Positions 51,445-61,425 are shown, numbered from the stretch's first letter. The stretch: DNA of 64,000 bases from Posidoniimonas polymericola (GCF_007859935.1 NZ_SJPO01000008.1:186001-250000); one strand, 5' to 3'. Notes: a model not told the origin generated them from the sequence alone. Numbers and translations: made by a program.

Positions 51445-52493
51445 TGAAGCTGCTGTGCATTGAGTCGACCTGCGACGAGACCGCCGCGGCCGTTGTGACC
51501 GGCGAGCTCGAGGTGCTCTCGTCGGTGGTCGCGTCGCAGGAAAAGCTGCACGAGCGGTTCGGTGGCGTGGTGCCGGAGATCGCGTCCCGCGCGCACGTCG
51601 AACGCATCCTGCCGGTCATCGATCAGACGCTCGCGCGCGCCGGGCTGGGGCTCGCCGATCTCGACGCCGTGGCGGTCGCCAACACGCCGGGTCTGTCGGG
51701 GTCGCTGCTGGTCGGCGTGGTCGCCGCCAAGACGCTGTGCGCGGCTACCGGGCTGCCGCTGATCGCGATCAACCACCTGCAGGCGCACGTCTACGCCTGC
51801 CGGATGGCGGCCGGCGAGAACGTGTTCCCCTGTGTCGGCATGATCGTCAGCGGCGGGCACTCGAACCTTTACCGCTGCGACGCCCCGACCGACTTCACGC
51901 TCCTCGGCGCCACGATCGACGACGCCGCCGGCGAGGCCTTCGACAAGGTAGCCAGCCTGCTGGGCCTCCCGTACCCGGGCGGCCCCTCCATCCAGAAGGC
52001 GGCCGAGCAGGGCGACCCAAAACGCTACAACTTCCCCCGCCCGCTGCTGAGGGACGACCGCCTAGCGTTCAGCTTCAGCGGGCTGAAGACTGCCGTGCGG
52101 TACCAGCTGATCGGACCCGGCAAGGCCCAAAGAACCGGGCCACAGAACGCCGAGCCCGCGAACGGCGAGACCCCGATGCTCTCCAAGCAGGAGGTCGCCG
52201 ATGTGGCGGCCTCGTTCCAGGCGGCGGTCATCGACTGCCTGGCCGGCAAGGCCGAGCAGGCGATGCGGACGACGGGCTTCGACACGCTGTGCGTCGGCGG
52301 CGGGGTCGCCGCTAACAAGCCGTTCCGCGAGCGGCTCGAGGCCGACGCCACGCGGGGCGGCTGGAGGCTGCACGTGCCGCCGTTGTCGCTCTGCACCGAC
52401 AACGCGGTGATGGGCGCGATCGCGGTCGAGCGCTACCGCGCGGGCAAGTTCGCCCCGCTTGATCTCGACATTGCGCCGGGCCTGGAACGCTAG
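51441..52493 (+). CDS. tsaD: tRNA N6-adenosine threonylcarbamoyltransferase, 350 aa
   Basis: Transfers the threonylcarbamoyl group to A37 of ANN-decoding tRNAs, with TsaB and TsaE. The family lines are all present: IESTCDETAAAVV, the iron-binding HLQAH (His112, His116), GMIVSGGHSNL, TIDDAAGEAFDKVA, AFSFSGLKTAV, CVGGGVAANKPFRERL and LCTDNAVMGA. Length is normal apart from a small polar insert (about 228-245). The start overlaps the S41 protease stop (ATGA), so the two are likely co-translated. tsaB and tsaE are not in the window. Confidence 0.96.
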   Translation: MMKLLCIESTCDETAAAVVTGELEVLSSVVASQEKLHERFGGVVPEIASRAHVERILPVIDQTLARAGLGLADLDAVAVANTPGLSGSLLVGVVAAKTLCAATGLPLIAINHLQAHVYACRMAAGENVFPCVGMIVSGGHSNLYRCDAPTDFTLLGATIDDAAGEAFDKVASLLGLPYPGGPSIQKAAEQGDPKRYNFPRPLLRDDRLAFSFSGLKTAVRYQLIGPGKAQRTGPQNAEPANGETPMLSKQEVADVAASFQAAVIDCLAGKAEQAMRTTGFDTLCVGGGVAANKPFRERLEADATRGGWRLHVPPLSLCTDNAVMGAIAVERYRAGKFAPLDLDIAPGLER

Positions 52494-52527
52494 CCGAGAG
52501 GGTCGGCTCGTGGGCCGCGCGGGAACG

Positions 52528-52563
52528 AAAAAAAGGCGGCCCCCACGAATGAGGGCCGCCTTT
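52528..52563 (-). terminator. Intrinsic terminator between tsaD and the thioredoxin-like gene
   Basis: An 11-bp stem, AAAGGCGGCCC with GGGCCGCCTTT, has a 10-base loop. On the minus strand seven T follow, a strong terminator for the leftward gene; on the plus strand the T-run is short, so it works less well for tsaD. Confidence 0.88.
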
Positions 52564-52594
52564 GTGTGTTTCAACTACCGGAAGCTGCGGCGGG

Positions 52595-53122
52595 CTAGAA
52601 GCCTTTCTGGCAGCTCGGGCAGTAAGAGTTGTCGCGGTAGACCGGCTGCTCGTACTGCATCACGGGCTGGGCCTCGTAGATCACGTTCGACGACTCGGTC
52701 GACGGACGCATCACGATGTGACGCTGCGGCTGCTCGCCCGCCTGGTACTTAGCGAGCGAAGACTTCCAGGAGTCCGCGCTGATCTTGCCCTGGTGGGTGT
52801 GCAGCACGACCGCGCCCGACTTGTCGACAAACGCAACGTGCGGGAAGCTCTTGGCGCCAAACGCCTTGGCGACCTTCTGCCCGTACTCGGTGCTCGCGTC
52901 AACGCGGCACAGGTCGTACTTGCTGAGGGTCTTGTCGTCCTTGTCGGACAGCAGCTTCGCGTCGACTTCTTCACCGGGCTTGTCGAGGATTACCAGCAGG
53001 GGGCGGTCGTCCGCGCGGACCTGCTCGAGGGCCTTGCCGTAGTCGGACTCCCACTGCGGGGCTTCAACGGCCGACGGCGCAACCGCCGCTGCAATCGCCA
53101 AGGTAAACAAGCTCGTAAGCAT
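52595..53122 (-). CDS. Secreted thioredoxin-fold protein without an active-site CxxC, 175 aa
   Basis: Start 53122 has AAGGAG eight bases upstream. A signal peptide (about 1-20) precedes a thioredoxin-like fold: PLLVILDKPGEEVDAKLLSD sits where thioredoxins have the WCGPC loop, and SFPHVAFVDKSGAVV supplies the cis-proline strand. The usual CxxC is therefore replaced by KPGE, and the core has only one cysteine (LCRVD). The last residues carry a CPSC pair (SYCPSCQKGF), far from the normal position and after a flexible Gln/Pro-rich linker. It may be a protein-binding thioredoxin module or a tethered-thiol protein. Confidence 0.78.
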   Translation of the reverse strand: MLTSLFTLAIAAAVAPSAVEAPQWESDYGKALEQVRADDRPLLVILDKPGEEVDAKLLSDKDDKTLSKYDLCRVDASTEYGQKVAKAFGAKSFPHVAFVDKSGAVVLHTHQGKISADSWKSSLAKYQAGEQPQRHIVMRPSTESSNVIYEAQPVMQYEQPVYRDNSYCPSCQKGF

Positions 53123-53633
53123 CTTCCAAACTCCTTTTGATTGTCGGCGACCAGTGGCGACGCTGGGCAGCAACACGCGCCCTGCCGGCAAGCGGAGAGC
53201 GAGCGCCCTGGTAGACTCGACGGGGATGGCCGGGGCACGCGTTGGTGAGCGTCTGGTCAGGGGACCGCGACGACTCTGCGTGGGCCGAACGGCCGAACAG
53301 GTGGGATGGTTGCCGGAGGGACCGTCAGTCCGACGGCCTCAATAGGTGCGGATCAAAAGTTGGACTGCGTGTGGATCGGAATCTAACGGACAGGCAGCGC
53401 AGTGCAAGGGGGCGGGGGCGGTCGACAAAGCCGATTTCGCGGATTGGGTCAAGATCGACCAGCCGAGCAAATTGCCGTCCGGTGAGTCCCCAATCGATTA
53501 AACCGTGTGGGATCAACGGTTTGCAGCCGCTTCGGCGGACGCTGTGAGGCGGCGCGTTTCGGTTGCCTGAAATTCCCGCCGCCAGAATAACAACGGGAAG
53601 TTTAGCTGCTTTGGGCGGATTGAGTCGTCCGCC
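53123..53633. other. Intergenic region, 511 bp
   Basis: Between the 3' end of the HtrA-type gene and the 5' end of the thioredoxin-like gene, both leftward. It should hold the promoter of the latter. No repeat, RNA gene or conserved frame was recognised. Confidence 0.45.
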
Positions 53634-54827
53634 CTAGGTCGCGCCGAGGCGCAACGAGACGTCCAGGCGGCGGCCCTCGCGGATCACGGTGACGGGCACT
53701 TCGTCGCCCGGCGAGAAGCGATCGATGGCCTCCAGGAACTGCTCCGCCGATTGGACCGGCGCGCCGTCGATTGCGACAATGCTGTCCGCGTAAGAGCGGT
53801 CAATGCGAGTGTCGATGTAGCGCACGGCGCCCTGGCGGCGTTCACGCCGCACGATCCGGAAGCCACGCAGCCCCGCCTGGTCGGCCGGCCCGTTGGGGCG
53901 CAACCGCGCGATCGTTAGGCCGTTGTTGGTGACCATCAGGTCGATGATGCCGTGGTCGGGCCGGACCACCTTGCCGTGCTCGATCAGCTCGGGGAGGAAG
54001 CGGCGGACGCGGTTCACGGGGATCGCGAAGCCGACGCCGGAGTTCTGGCCCGACTTCGAGGCGATCGCCACATTCATGCCGATCATCCGCGCGCGGCTGT
54101 CGAGCAGCGGGCCGCCGGAGTTGCCGGGATTCATCGCCGCGTCGGTCTGGATCATCGACGTCATGCTGCGGTTGCTGACTCGGCTCGGCAGCGAGCGGTT
54201 GAGGCTCGAGACGATGCCGGTGGTGAGCGTGCCTTCCAGGCCGAACGGGTTGCCCACGGCGAAGGCCTTCTGGCCGACCCGCAGGTCGTCGGACGTGCCC
54301 ATCTCGATCGGCACGAGCCGGTCGGCGGGGGCGTCGATCTTGAGGACGGCCATGTCGTACTCGGCGTCGGCGCCGACGAGTTGGGCCTCGTAGGTTTCGC
54401 CGTTGGAGAGCGTGACCTGGATCTCCGCGGCGCCCTCGATGACGTGGTTGTTCGTCAGGATGTGACCCTGGCGGTCGATGATCGAGCCGGATCCAGAGCC
54501 CTGCGCGTGCTGCACGCCGAAGAAGCGGTCGGCCTGCATGGTGCTGGTCGTGATGTTGACCACCGCCTGCTGGGCGACCTCGTAGACGCGGATGTTTGCC
54601 AGTTCCTCGGGCGTCAGGGCGAGGGGCGGCTGGCGCTGCTGCGGACGCGCGTTGGCTTGGTTCACGGCGTACGCCGAGTGGGGCTCGGAGAGGGTCGTCT
54701 GGGCGTACGCCGGCGTTTCGACCGACGGCAACTCGACGCGGCCCGCCATCAGCGCGGCGCCGATAACGGCCCCCGCCAGGGTGCAGAGGACGCAGGTCAG
54801 CGTGGTGCGGTTGCGGAGTGAGTGCAT
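53634..54827 (-). CDS. HtrA/DegP-type S1C serine protease, 397 aa
   Basis: Envelope quality-control protease. An N-terminal hydrophobic helix (about 9-28) acts as signal anchor. The chymotrypsin-like domain (about 75-270) has the complete triad: His128 (TNNHVIEG), Asp158 (AEYDMAVLKID) and Ser237 (MNPGNSGGPLLD). A single PDZ domain fills about 290-390 (GPADQAGLRGFRIV ... SIVAIDGAPVQSAEQFLEAI). It contains an insert, RRERRQGAVRYIDTRIDRSY, between two conserved strands. It is probably periplasmic and acts on misfolded exported proteins. It lies 154 bp after the SLC13 permease gene on the same strand. Confidence 0.93.
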   Translation of the reverse strand: MHSLRNRTTLTCVLCTLAGAVIGAALMAGRVELPSVETPAYAQTTLSEPHSAYAVNQANARPQQRQPPLALTPEELANIRVYEVAQQAVVNITTSTMQADRFFGVQHAQGSGSGSIIDRQGHILTNNHVIEGAAEIQVTLSNGETYEAQLVGADAEYDMAVLKIDAPADRLVPIEMGTSDDLRVGQKAFAVGNPFGLEGTLTTGIVSSLNRSLPSRVSNRSMTSMIQTDAAMNPGNSGGPLLDSRARMIGMNVAIASKSGQNSGVGFAIPVNRVRRFLPELIEHGKVVRPDHGIIDLMVTNNGLTIARLRPNGPADQAGLRGFRIVRRERRQGAVRYIDTRIDRSYADSIVAIDGAPVQSAEQFLEAIDRFSPGDEVPVTVIREGRRLDVSLRLGAT

Positions 54828-54981
54828 GGTTCCGATAGGGTTCTAAAGTTGGCTGGCGGGCCCGGCGTGAGCCGCTGCGCGGCACGCGCCAGCGGTCCGA
54901 TTACTGGTTCTTTAGATGTACGATGATGCCCCCGCTATCGTTCGCGGGCAAGATCGTTTTGCCGCGGGATCCCCGCGGGTG

Positions 54982-56904
54982 CTAGCCGAGCGGCCAGATC
55001 AGCGGGATCAGCGTCAGGGCGACCACCGCGCACAGTAGCGTCAGCGGCCCGCCGACCCGCAGGTAGTCCCGCGGGTGGTACCCGCCGGGGCCCATCACCA
55101 TCAGGTTGGTCTGGTAGCCGATCGGCGTGGCGAAGCTGAGCGACGCGGCGATCGCCACCGCCATTATGAACGGCCGCGGGTTGAGGTCGCCCGCCACCGC
55201 GACGCTAATTGCCAGTGGGATCATGATGGTCGCCACGGCCACGTTGGTGATGGCCTCGGTCATGAGCATCGACACCACGTACACGACCACTAGCAGCGCG
55301 AGCGGCGCGGAGCCCGGCGGCAGCGGCGCGGCCTGGGTCCAGCCAACCAGCCCGTGGGCGATCCAGCTCGCGGCGCCGCTCTTCTCTAACCCCTGCCCCA
55401 ATCCGATGGCGGCCGCGATCGTAATCAGGACCTGCAGGTCGATCGCCGCGCGGGCCTGGGAGCCCGACAGGCAGCGGGTGACAATCATCGCCAGCACGAC
55501 CGCGATCGCGGCGATCGGCTTCGCGTCGCTCGCCAGCAGGGTGCCGGTTGGAACGGGGCCAAGGTGCGTGACGCTGCCCAAAAGCGACGACGCCATCAGC
55601 CAGCCTATCAGCAGCAGGAACAGCCCCACGGCGATCATCGCCCGGTCGTGCCGGCGGGCGGACGAGCCGCCGATTTGGCTCACGAGGTAGAAGTCGCGGT
55701 TGTTGCGGTGCTGCTCGACAAAGTCGTCGCGCGTCTGCAGCAGGAGCGTGTCGCCCGGCTCCAGGCGGATGTTGCCGATCTTGTTGGTCAGGCGCTCGCC
55801 GTTGCGGTGGACGGCCACGATCGCCGCGTTGTAGCGTTCGCGGAAGTTAGCGTCGCGGACCGTGGAGCCGATGATCGGCGACGTGCGCGACAGCACCGCC
55901 TCGGTGAGCTGTCGGCGGGTGCGCTTCTCCGGCTCGTGCTCGTAGGTCTCGTCGACCGCCGGCACCAGGCCGGAAACCCGTTCGAGGTCGGCGATGGTCT
56001 CGACGACGCCGGTGAACACCATGCGGTCATTCGCCTGAATCACGTCGCGTGGCGTAACGGGTGTGATCACCTGGTCCCGCCGCGCAATCTCGATCAGGAA
56101 CAAGCCGGGCAGGCTACGCAGGCCGGCGTCCTCCACCGACTTGCCGATCAGCGGGCAGTGGTCCTGCGCTACGAGCTCCACCAGGTACTCGCGTCGGCGG
56201 TCGGCCAAAGAAGTGGAGGGCTCCAAACGGTTGGGCAGCAGCCACCGCCCGACCGTTAGCACGTACGCGACGCCGATTAGCATCACCGGCAGGCCAACCC
56301 AGGTGATCTCGAGCAGGCCAATGTCCGACATTTGGGCCTGGAGACCCGGGACACTTTCCCACGCCTTTTTGCTCTCGCCCAGCTTGGCGTTGCAGACCAG
56401 GGTCGTGCTGGTGCCGATCACGGTGACCACGCCGCCGAGGATCGTGAAATAGGAGAGCGGCATCAGCAACCGCGACGGCGACACCTCTCGCTTGCGGCAC
56501 CAGTCGATCACCACGGGCGCGAACATCGCAACCAGCGGGGTGTTAAGGACGACCGCAGAGATCGGCGCGACCAACGCCAGGCGGAACAGGGCGCCCCGCT
56601 CGGTGGTCGCACGGCCGAGCAGCGTCTGGCCGATCCAGTCGAGGGCGCCGGTAGTCCGCAGGCCTGCCGCCGCGGCGAACAGCGCCCCGATCAGGATCAC
56701 CGCCCGCTCCGAGAAGCCAGACAACGCCGTTGTGGGGGGGATGACCCCCGCCAACGTAATCACCGCAAGCCCGCTGAGGAACAACAGCTCGACCGGCACC
56801 CGCCGCACCTGGAGCCCCAGGAAGACCAGAAAGGTCACCAGGATCGCGAGCCCCCCCTGCCAAGTCAGGGCCGGCTGCTGGGCGATCAGGAGGGCTGCAA
56901 GCAT
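54982..56904 (-). CDS. SLC13 family permease with two TrkA-C (RCK_C) domains, 640 aa
   Basis: Integral membrane transporter of the DASS/ArsB-like SLC13 group, moving anions such as dicarboxylate, sulfate or phosphate. Eleven or so helices are visible. The first half carries APISAVVLNTPLVAMFAP and YFTILGGVVTVIGTSTTLV, and the second the mirrored EAITNVAVATIMIPLA and SLSFATPIGYQTNLMVMGPGGY. Two TrkA-C domains fill the central loop (about 235-320 and 340-425), each with a GxSVEDAGLR- or GSTVRDANFR-type opening. This exact layout is widespread in environmental bacteria and the substrate is rarely known. No Shine-Dalgarno precedes the ATG. Confidence 0.9.
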   Translation of the reverse strand: MLAALLIAQQPALTWQGGLAILVTFLVFLGLQVRRVPVELLFLSGLAVITLAGVIPPTTALSGFSERAVILIGALFAAAAGLRTTGALDWIGQTLLGRATTERGALFRLALVAPISAVVLNTPLVAMFAPVVIDWCRKREVSPSRLLMPLSYFTILGGVVTVIGTSTTLVCNAKLGESKKAWESVPGLQAQMSDIGLLEITWVGLPVMLIGVAYVLTVGRWLLPNRLEPSTSLADRRREYLVELVAQDHCPLIGKSVEDAGLRSLPGLFLIEIARRDQVITPVTPRDVIQANDRMVFTGVVETIADLERVSGLVPAVDETYEHEPEKRTRRQLTEAVLSRTSPIIGSTVRDANFRERYNAAIVAVHRNGERLTNKIGNIRLEPGDTLLLQTRDDFVEQHRNNRDFYLVSQIGGSSARRHDRAMIAVGLFLLLIGWLMASSLLGSVTHLGPVPTGTLLASDAKPIAAIAVVLAMIVTRCLSGSQARAAIDLQVLITIAAAIGLGQGLEKSGAASWIAHGLVGWTQAAPLPPGSAPLALLVVVYVVSMLMTEAITNVAVATIMIPLAISVAVAGDLNPRPFIMAVAIAASLSFATPIGYQTNLMVMGPGGYHPRDYLRVGGPLTLLCAVVALTLIPLIWPLG

Positions 56905-57234
56905 GGGAGGTGGGCGCCCGCAGGGCAGGGGGCGTGCAAAGGCTATCCCGCCGACGTGCGGCGGAGGAGAGGCGCGTATCCGGTTTTATTCGGCTCCCAG
57001 GCGGGTTGGCCGAGCAATAATTGAGTACCGAGCCGCCGAGTGACAGGGGGTGCTCACCCTACAATCCGCACGACTGGACCCTTGAAAATAGGGGAAAGTT
57101 ATGGCGTCGAGGAGTTGGCCCGGATAAACTGGGGATATCTGGCTAAATGCACAGAGTCAGCCAATTTACGCGGTCGCCTCGCTTCGGAACAGAGCGGTCG
57201 CTGATTTGAGTTACGCAATCGGAGCGCCTGTTCG
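56905..57234. other. Divergent intergenic region, 330 bp
   Basis: Between the starts of the SLC13 permease (left) and the VWA protein (right). Moderately AT-rich from 57060 onward, so the VWA promoter is probably there, but no clear -35/-10 pair or repeat stands out. Confidence 0.45.
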
Positions 57235-60200
57235 ATGGCCCACGAGTTCATGATGAAACTTCTTACACGCTACCCGCTCGCCCTCGCCGCCACGTTTGCC
57301 GTGCTGCTGCCCAGTGGGGCCTCGGCTGGTCAGGTTGGTCCTGTCGGCGTGTTCCACCACGACAGCGGCGAAACCTACTTCTCCGCCAGCCTGACAGCAG
57401 ACCTTGGATCGGCCGATGCCGACCGGATCGCGGGCCGCAATATCGCTGTGCTGTTCGACACCTCGGCCAGCCAGACCGGCGCCTACCGCGAGACCTCCCT
57501 CGCAGCGCTCAAGGGCATGCTCGCCAAGCTGCGTGCCGAGGACCGCGTGCAGCTGTTCGCGACCGACCTGGAAGCCCGCCCGATGGGGACGCGATTCGCC
57601 CCCGCCGGCAGCAACGACCTGAAGGCCGCGGTCGCGAAGCTTGAGAACGAAACACCGCTCGGCTCGACCGACCTCGAGCTGGCCCTGAGCACCGCCGCCC
57701 AGCGGCTGGACGAGTCGGGCGCCTCGAACCGCGTGGTGGTCTACATCGGCGACGGCGTCAGCGCCGCCAACCTGTTGCGTGGCGAGTCGTTCGCCAAGCT
57801 GATCGACCACCTCCGCGACGAGCGCGTCTCGGTAACGAGCTACGCCATCGGCCCCCAGCGGGACGCCGAGCTGCTGGCCGCGATCGCCAACGGCACCGGC
57901 GGCAACCTGTACGTCGACGGCGAGATGGCCCTGGCCGATGACGCCGAGGGGATCACCGTCGACCGCGCCAACGAAGAGAACCACCGCCGCGGAACCCAGG
58001 TCGGCCGCACGCTGGCCAGCTGGGTCCGGGCGACTGTCGCCTGGCCGGCCGACGCCAAGGCGGGCGACTCGGTCGCCGAAATGTACCCCGCCCAGCTCCC
58101 GCCGCTCCGCTCCGACCGCGACACCATTGTGGTGGGCCGCCTAGAGAACGGAGCCAGTGAGCTTTCGATCAGCGCCTCGCTGCAGGCCGCCGGCGGCGCC
58201 CGTCCCGAGTCGTGGAGCCACGAGCTCCCCGAGTCGAGCGAGACCAACGCCTACCTCGCCCAGCTGGTTGACCGCGCCCGGTCGGACCGGGGCGCCAGCC
58301 TGCCGACGCTCGGCGTGGCGGGCCTGAACGAAGTCGCCCGCACGATCAACACCGGCGTCGAGAAGCTCACCGACATGGCCGAGGCCGCGGTCGCCACCGG
58401 CGACTCGTCGAGCGCCGGTCAGATCGCCGACGCCGTGCTGCGTCGCGACCCGGGCAACATGCGGGCCCAGACCGTCAAACGCGTTGTGGCCCGCCGCACC
58501 GGCGAGACCGAAGAGCCAACCGACAGCCGTGCCGACCTGAACATGGTCCGCGTCGCCCAGCTTGAAAACGTCCCGACCCCGGCGCCCGGCGACCCGATCA
58601 TTGTCTACGAGGGCGAGCAGCAGGACATTTTCCCCTCCGACGGCGGCGTCTACTACGACCCCAGCGGCCTGCCGCCGGCCGATGTCGTCCGCGACGACGA
58701 GTTCCTCAGCAATGTCGAGCGGCAGAACCGCGTGATGGCCCGCCAGCTCGAGAAAGAAGTGCAGGTCGCGATCTCCGAGGCCCGCGACGTGATGTCCGGC
58801 TCGCCCCAGGACGCCATCCAGTCGCTCAAGCTGATGATGCAGAGCGTGCAGAACGCCCCCGAGCTGCTGGCCGACGTCCGCGCCAGCCTGAACGACCGCC
58901 TCGAGACGGCCCTCCGCCAGGCGTCCCGCGCCGCGTCCATCAAGGACGAGCTCGACCGCCAGTCTGAGGAAGCGATTGCCGCCGCCCGCGAGCGGCAGCT
59001 GCTGCTCGACCGGATGGAGCAGAGCCGCGAGCGCGAGAAGCAACTGATGGACCGGTTCAACGCCCTGATGGACGAGAGCCAGTACGCCCAGGCGGAAGAG
59101 GTCGCGGAGATCGTTCGCGAGCTCGACCCCCTCGGCGTCACCCCGGTTGCCGCCGACCAGTGGGCCGCGTTGAGCCGCTACCACTACCAGGTCCAGCAGC
59201 TGCGGGCGCAGAAGGCCAAGATGTTCATGGAGACCCTCTATCAGGTCGAGGCGGCCTCGATCCCGTTCCCGGGCGAGCCCCCGATCGTCTACCCGGACGC
59301 CGAATTCTGGCGTGAGATCACGATGCGTCGCAAGCAGTACGAGTCGGTCGGGATCACCGGCGAGAGCGACTCCGAGCAGCGCATCACCGAGGCGCTCTCC
59401 TCGCCGCTCACCAGCCAGGGCCTCGACTTCCTTGACATCCCGCTGGAAGAGGTCGTCGACTTCCTCCGCAATGAGTACGAGATCGAGATCCAGCTCGACG
59501 AGACCGCGCTGGACGACCTCGGCATCGGCACCGACGAGCCGGTCACGGTTAGCCTCCGCAACATCTCTCTCCGCAGCGCGCTGCGGCTGATGCTCAAGCA
59601 GCTCGAGCTCACCTACGTGATCGCCGATGAGGTGCTGCTGATCACCACTGAAGAAGAAGCCGAAACCCGGCTGACCGTCCGCGTCTACAACGTCGGCGAC
59701 CTGGTCATCGACAAGACGCCGATCCAGTCGTTCGGCGGCGGCGGCGGCTTCGGCGGCGGTGGCGGCGGTATGGGCGGTGGCGGCGGCGGCCTCGGTGGCG
59801 GCGGTGGTGGCCTCGGCGGCGGTGGCGGTGGCGGCGGCTTCGGCGGCGGTGGCGGCGGCGCCTTCAGCGTCCCCGACGAGCTGGTCCTCACCAAGAACGG
59901 AGGACGGCTGAGCCTCGGCCCGGCGACCCCCGTGCAGACCGCCCCGGCGGCGGCTGCGGAACCGCAGGCCAAGACCCGCCCGGCCAAGGCGAGCGTCATC
60001 AAGATCGACGAATCGGTACCCGCCGACGAGTTCTGGTCGGCCTACTTTGCGGACGGCGTCCAGGACCCGATCGCGGTCCGGGCGACCTCGCGTCAGCTGA
60101 TGAAGAAGGGCGACAGCGCCGGCGTCATCGCGATGATCCAAAACGCCCTGCGTCACGGTCAGCCTCAGCCCTGGATGTACGAGGCCCTTGGCATCGCGAT

Positions 60201-61425
60201 GCAGGTCAACGGCAACTCGCCGCACGACGTCGAGCGGGCGATCATGTCGGCCGTCGACTTCAGCTCCACGGCGGAAGACCTGATGCTGATCTCACACTAC
60301 CTGATGAAGCTCGAGCTGGACGGCCGCGCCATCCAGGTCCTCAAGCAAGTAGTCAAGGTCGACCCGAGCCTCCACGAGGCGTACCTGCTCGGCATGCGTG
60401 CGGCCGAGCGGACCAGCGACCTCGACGGGCTCCGCTGGGCGACCACCGGCATCCTCGGTCGCGCCTGGCCCGAAGACAAGCTGGGCGTCGAGGACTCGGC
60501 CCGCCGGCTGGCCAACGCCACGCTCCGCCGGCTCGAGGAAGAGGGACGCATCACCGAGCGTGACGCGTACCGTGAAGAGCTGATGACCGCGATGCAGCGT
60601 GACTGCGTGATCCGCGTCACCTGGACCGGCGACGCCGATGTCGACCTGCTGGTCGAAGAGCCGGACGGCTCGATCTGCTCGAGCGCCAACCCCCGCACCC
60701 CGGGCGGCGGCGTCATGCTGGGCGACGCGTTCGCCACGGCGGACGGCCCCGGCGCCAAGGGCTTCTCCGAGACCTACCTTTGCCCCCGTGGCTTCTCCGG
60801 CGAGTACCAGGCCGTGGTCCGCCGCGTCTGGGGCGACGTCACCGCCGGCGTCGTGACGGTGGACGTCTACACCGGGTACGGGAGCGAAAACCAGAAGCAC
60901 GAGCGTGGCCAGATCAAGGTCGGCAAGGACGCCTCGGCAGTGAAGTTTGAACTCGCCAACGGCCGCCGCGCCGAGCGGGTCGACGAGCAGCAACTCGCCA
61001 ACGCCATCAACCGCCAGCAGGCGGTCGGCCGGGCGGTGCTGGCTCAGCAGCTTGGTTCGATGTCCGACCCCCGCGTCACGGCCCTGCGGCCGGACGACCG
61101 CGAGCGGATCCGCCGGCGTCAGCTGGCGGGCAACCGCGGCGGGGCGGTCGGCTTCCAGCCGCAGATCACCGTCCTGCCTGACGGCACGCAGTTTACGGTC
61201 AACGCGGTCACGACCGCCGACCGCCGCTACGTGATTGTCCGCCCGTCGCCGTCGTTCACGTCGATCTCGGACGTCAACACGTTCACGTTCGCGGGCGCCT
61301 CGCAGCAGAACGACCAGAACCAGGACAACAACGACGACAACGAGGCTAACCCCAACACTGTGCTGCTGGGTCGCCGTGGCGCGTTGGTTCAGGCGGTCGA
61401 CGACAACAACAATAACAACAACTAG
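57235..61425 (+). CDS. Giant secreted protein: VWA, secretin-like, Gly-rich hinge, DUF2135-like domains, 1396 aa
   Basis: Signal peptide at about 7-31. A von Willebrand A domain follows (about 68-230) with the metal-site DTSAS at 75-79 and a later GDGVS turn. Residues about 380-440 look TPR-like. A long helical, probably coiled-coil region (about 485-700) is rich in Gln, Arg and Glu. Near 732-812 lies an STN/secretin-type domain (FLDIPLEEVVDFLRNEYEIE ... LMLKQLELTYVIADEVLLI). Residues about 834-876 are almost pure Gly. Another TPR-like block covers about 920-1100. A DUF2135-like beta domain (about 1123-1240, TGDADVDLLVEEPDG) precedes an acidic Asn-rich tail (DDNNNNNN). Probably a large envelope or extracellular scaffold; function unknown. 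GGAG lies ten bases before the ATG; ATG 57250 is an alternative. Confidence 0.85.
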   Translation: MAHEFMMKLLTRYPLALAATFAVLLPSGASAGQVGPVGVFHHDSGETYFSASLTADLGSADADRIAGRNIAVLFDTSASQTGAYRETSLAALKGMLAKLRAEDRVQLFATDLEARPMGTRFAPAGSNDLKAAVAKLENETPLGSTDLELALSTAAQRLDESGASNRVVVYIGDGVSAANLLRGESFAKLIDHLRDERVSVTSYAIGPQRDAELLAAIANGTGGNLYVDGEMALADDAEGITVDRANEENHRRGTQVGRTLASWVRATVAWPADAKAGDSVAEMYPAQLPPLRSDRDTIVVGRLENGASELSISASLQAAGGARPESWSHELPESSETNAYLAQLVDRARSDRGASLPTLGVAGLNEVARTINTGVEKLTDMAEAAVATGDSSSAGQIADAVLRRDPGNMRAQTVKRVVARRTGETEEPTDSRADLNMVRVAQLENVPTPAPGDPIIVYEGEQQDIFPSDGGVYYDPSGLPPADVVRDDEFLSNVERQNRVMARQLEKEVQVAISEARDVMSGSPQDAIQSLKLMMQSVQNAPELLADVRASLNDRLETALRQASRAASIKDELDRQSEEAIAAARERQLLLDRMEQSREREKQLMDRFNALMDESQYAQAEEVAEIVRELDPLGVTPVAADQWAALSRYHYQVQQLRAQKAKMFMETLYQVEAASIPFPGEPPIVYPDAEFWREITMRRKQYESVGITGESDSEQRITEALSSPLTSQGLDFLDIPLEEVVDFLRNEYEIEIQLDETALDDLGIGTDEPVTVSLRNISLRSALRLMLKQLELTYVIADEVLLITTEEEAETRLTVRVYNVGDLVIDKTPIQSFGGGGGFGGGGGGMGGGGGGLGGGGGGLGGGGGGGGFGGGGGGAFSVPDELVLTKNGGRLSLGPATPVQTAPAAAAEPQAKTRPAKASVIKIDESVPADEFWSAYFADGVQDPIAVRATSRQLMKKGDSAGVIAMIQNALRHGQPQPWMYEALGIAMQVNGNSPHDVERAIMSAVDFSSTAEDLMLISHYLMKLELDGRAIQVLKQVVKVDPSLHEAYLLGMRAAERTSDLDGLRWATTGILGRAWPEDKLGVEDSARRLANATLRRLEEEGRITERDAYREELMTAMQRDCVIRVTWTGDADVDLLVEEPDGSICSSANPRTPGGGVMLGDAFATADGPGAKGFSETYLCPRGFSGEYQAVVRRVWGDVTAGVVTVDVYTGYGSENQKHERGQIKVGKDASAVKFELANGRRAERVDEQQLANAINRQQAVGRAVLAQQLGSMSDPRVTALRPDDRERIRRRQLAGNRGGAVGFQPQITVLPDGTQFTVNAVTTADRRYVIVRPSPSFTSISDVNTFTFAGASQQNDQNQDNNDDNEANPNTVLLGRRGALVQAVDDNNNNNN

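Noticed and set aside
58141..60225. A 694-codon frame opposite the VWA protein gene
   Set aside because: Antisense to the 1396-residue gene; the apparent Ala/Thr repeats are only the complement of the glycine codons.
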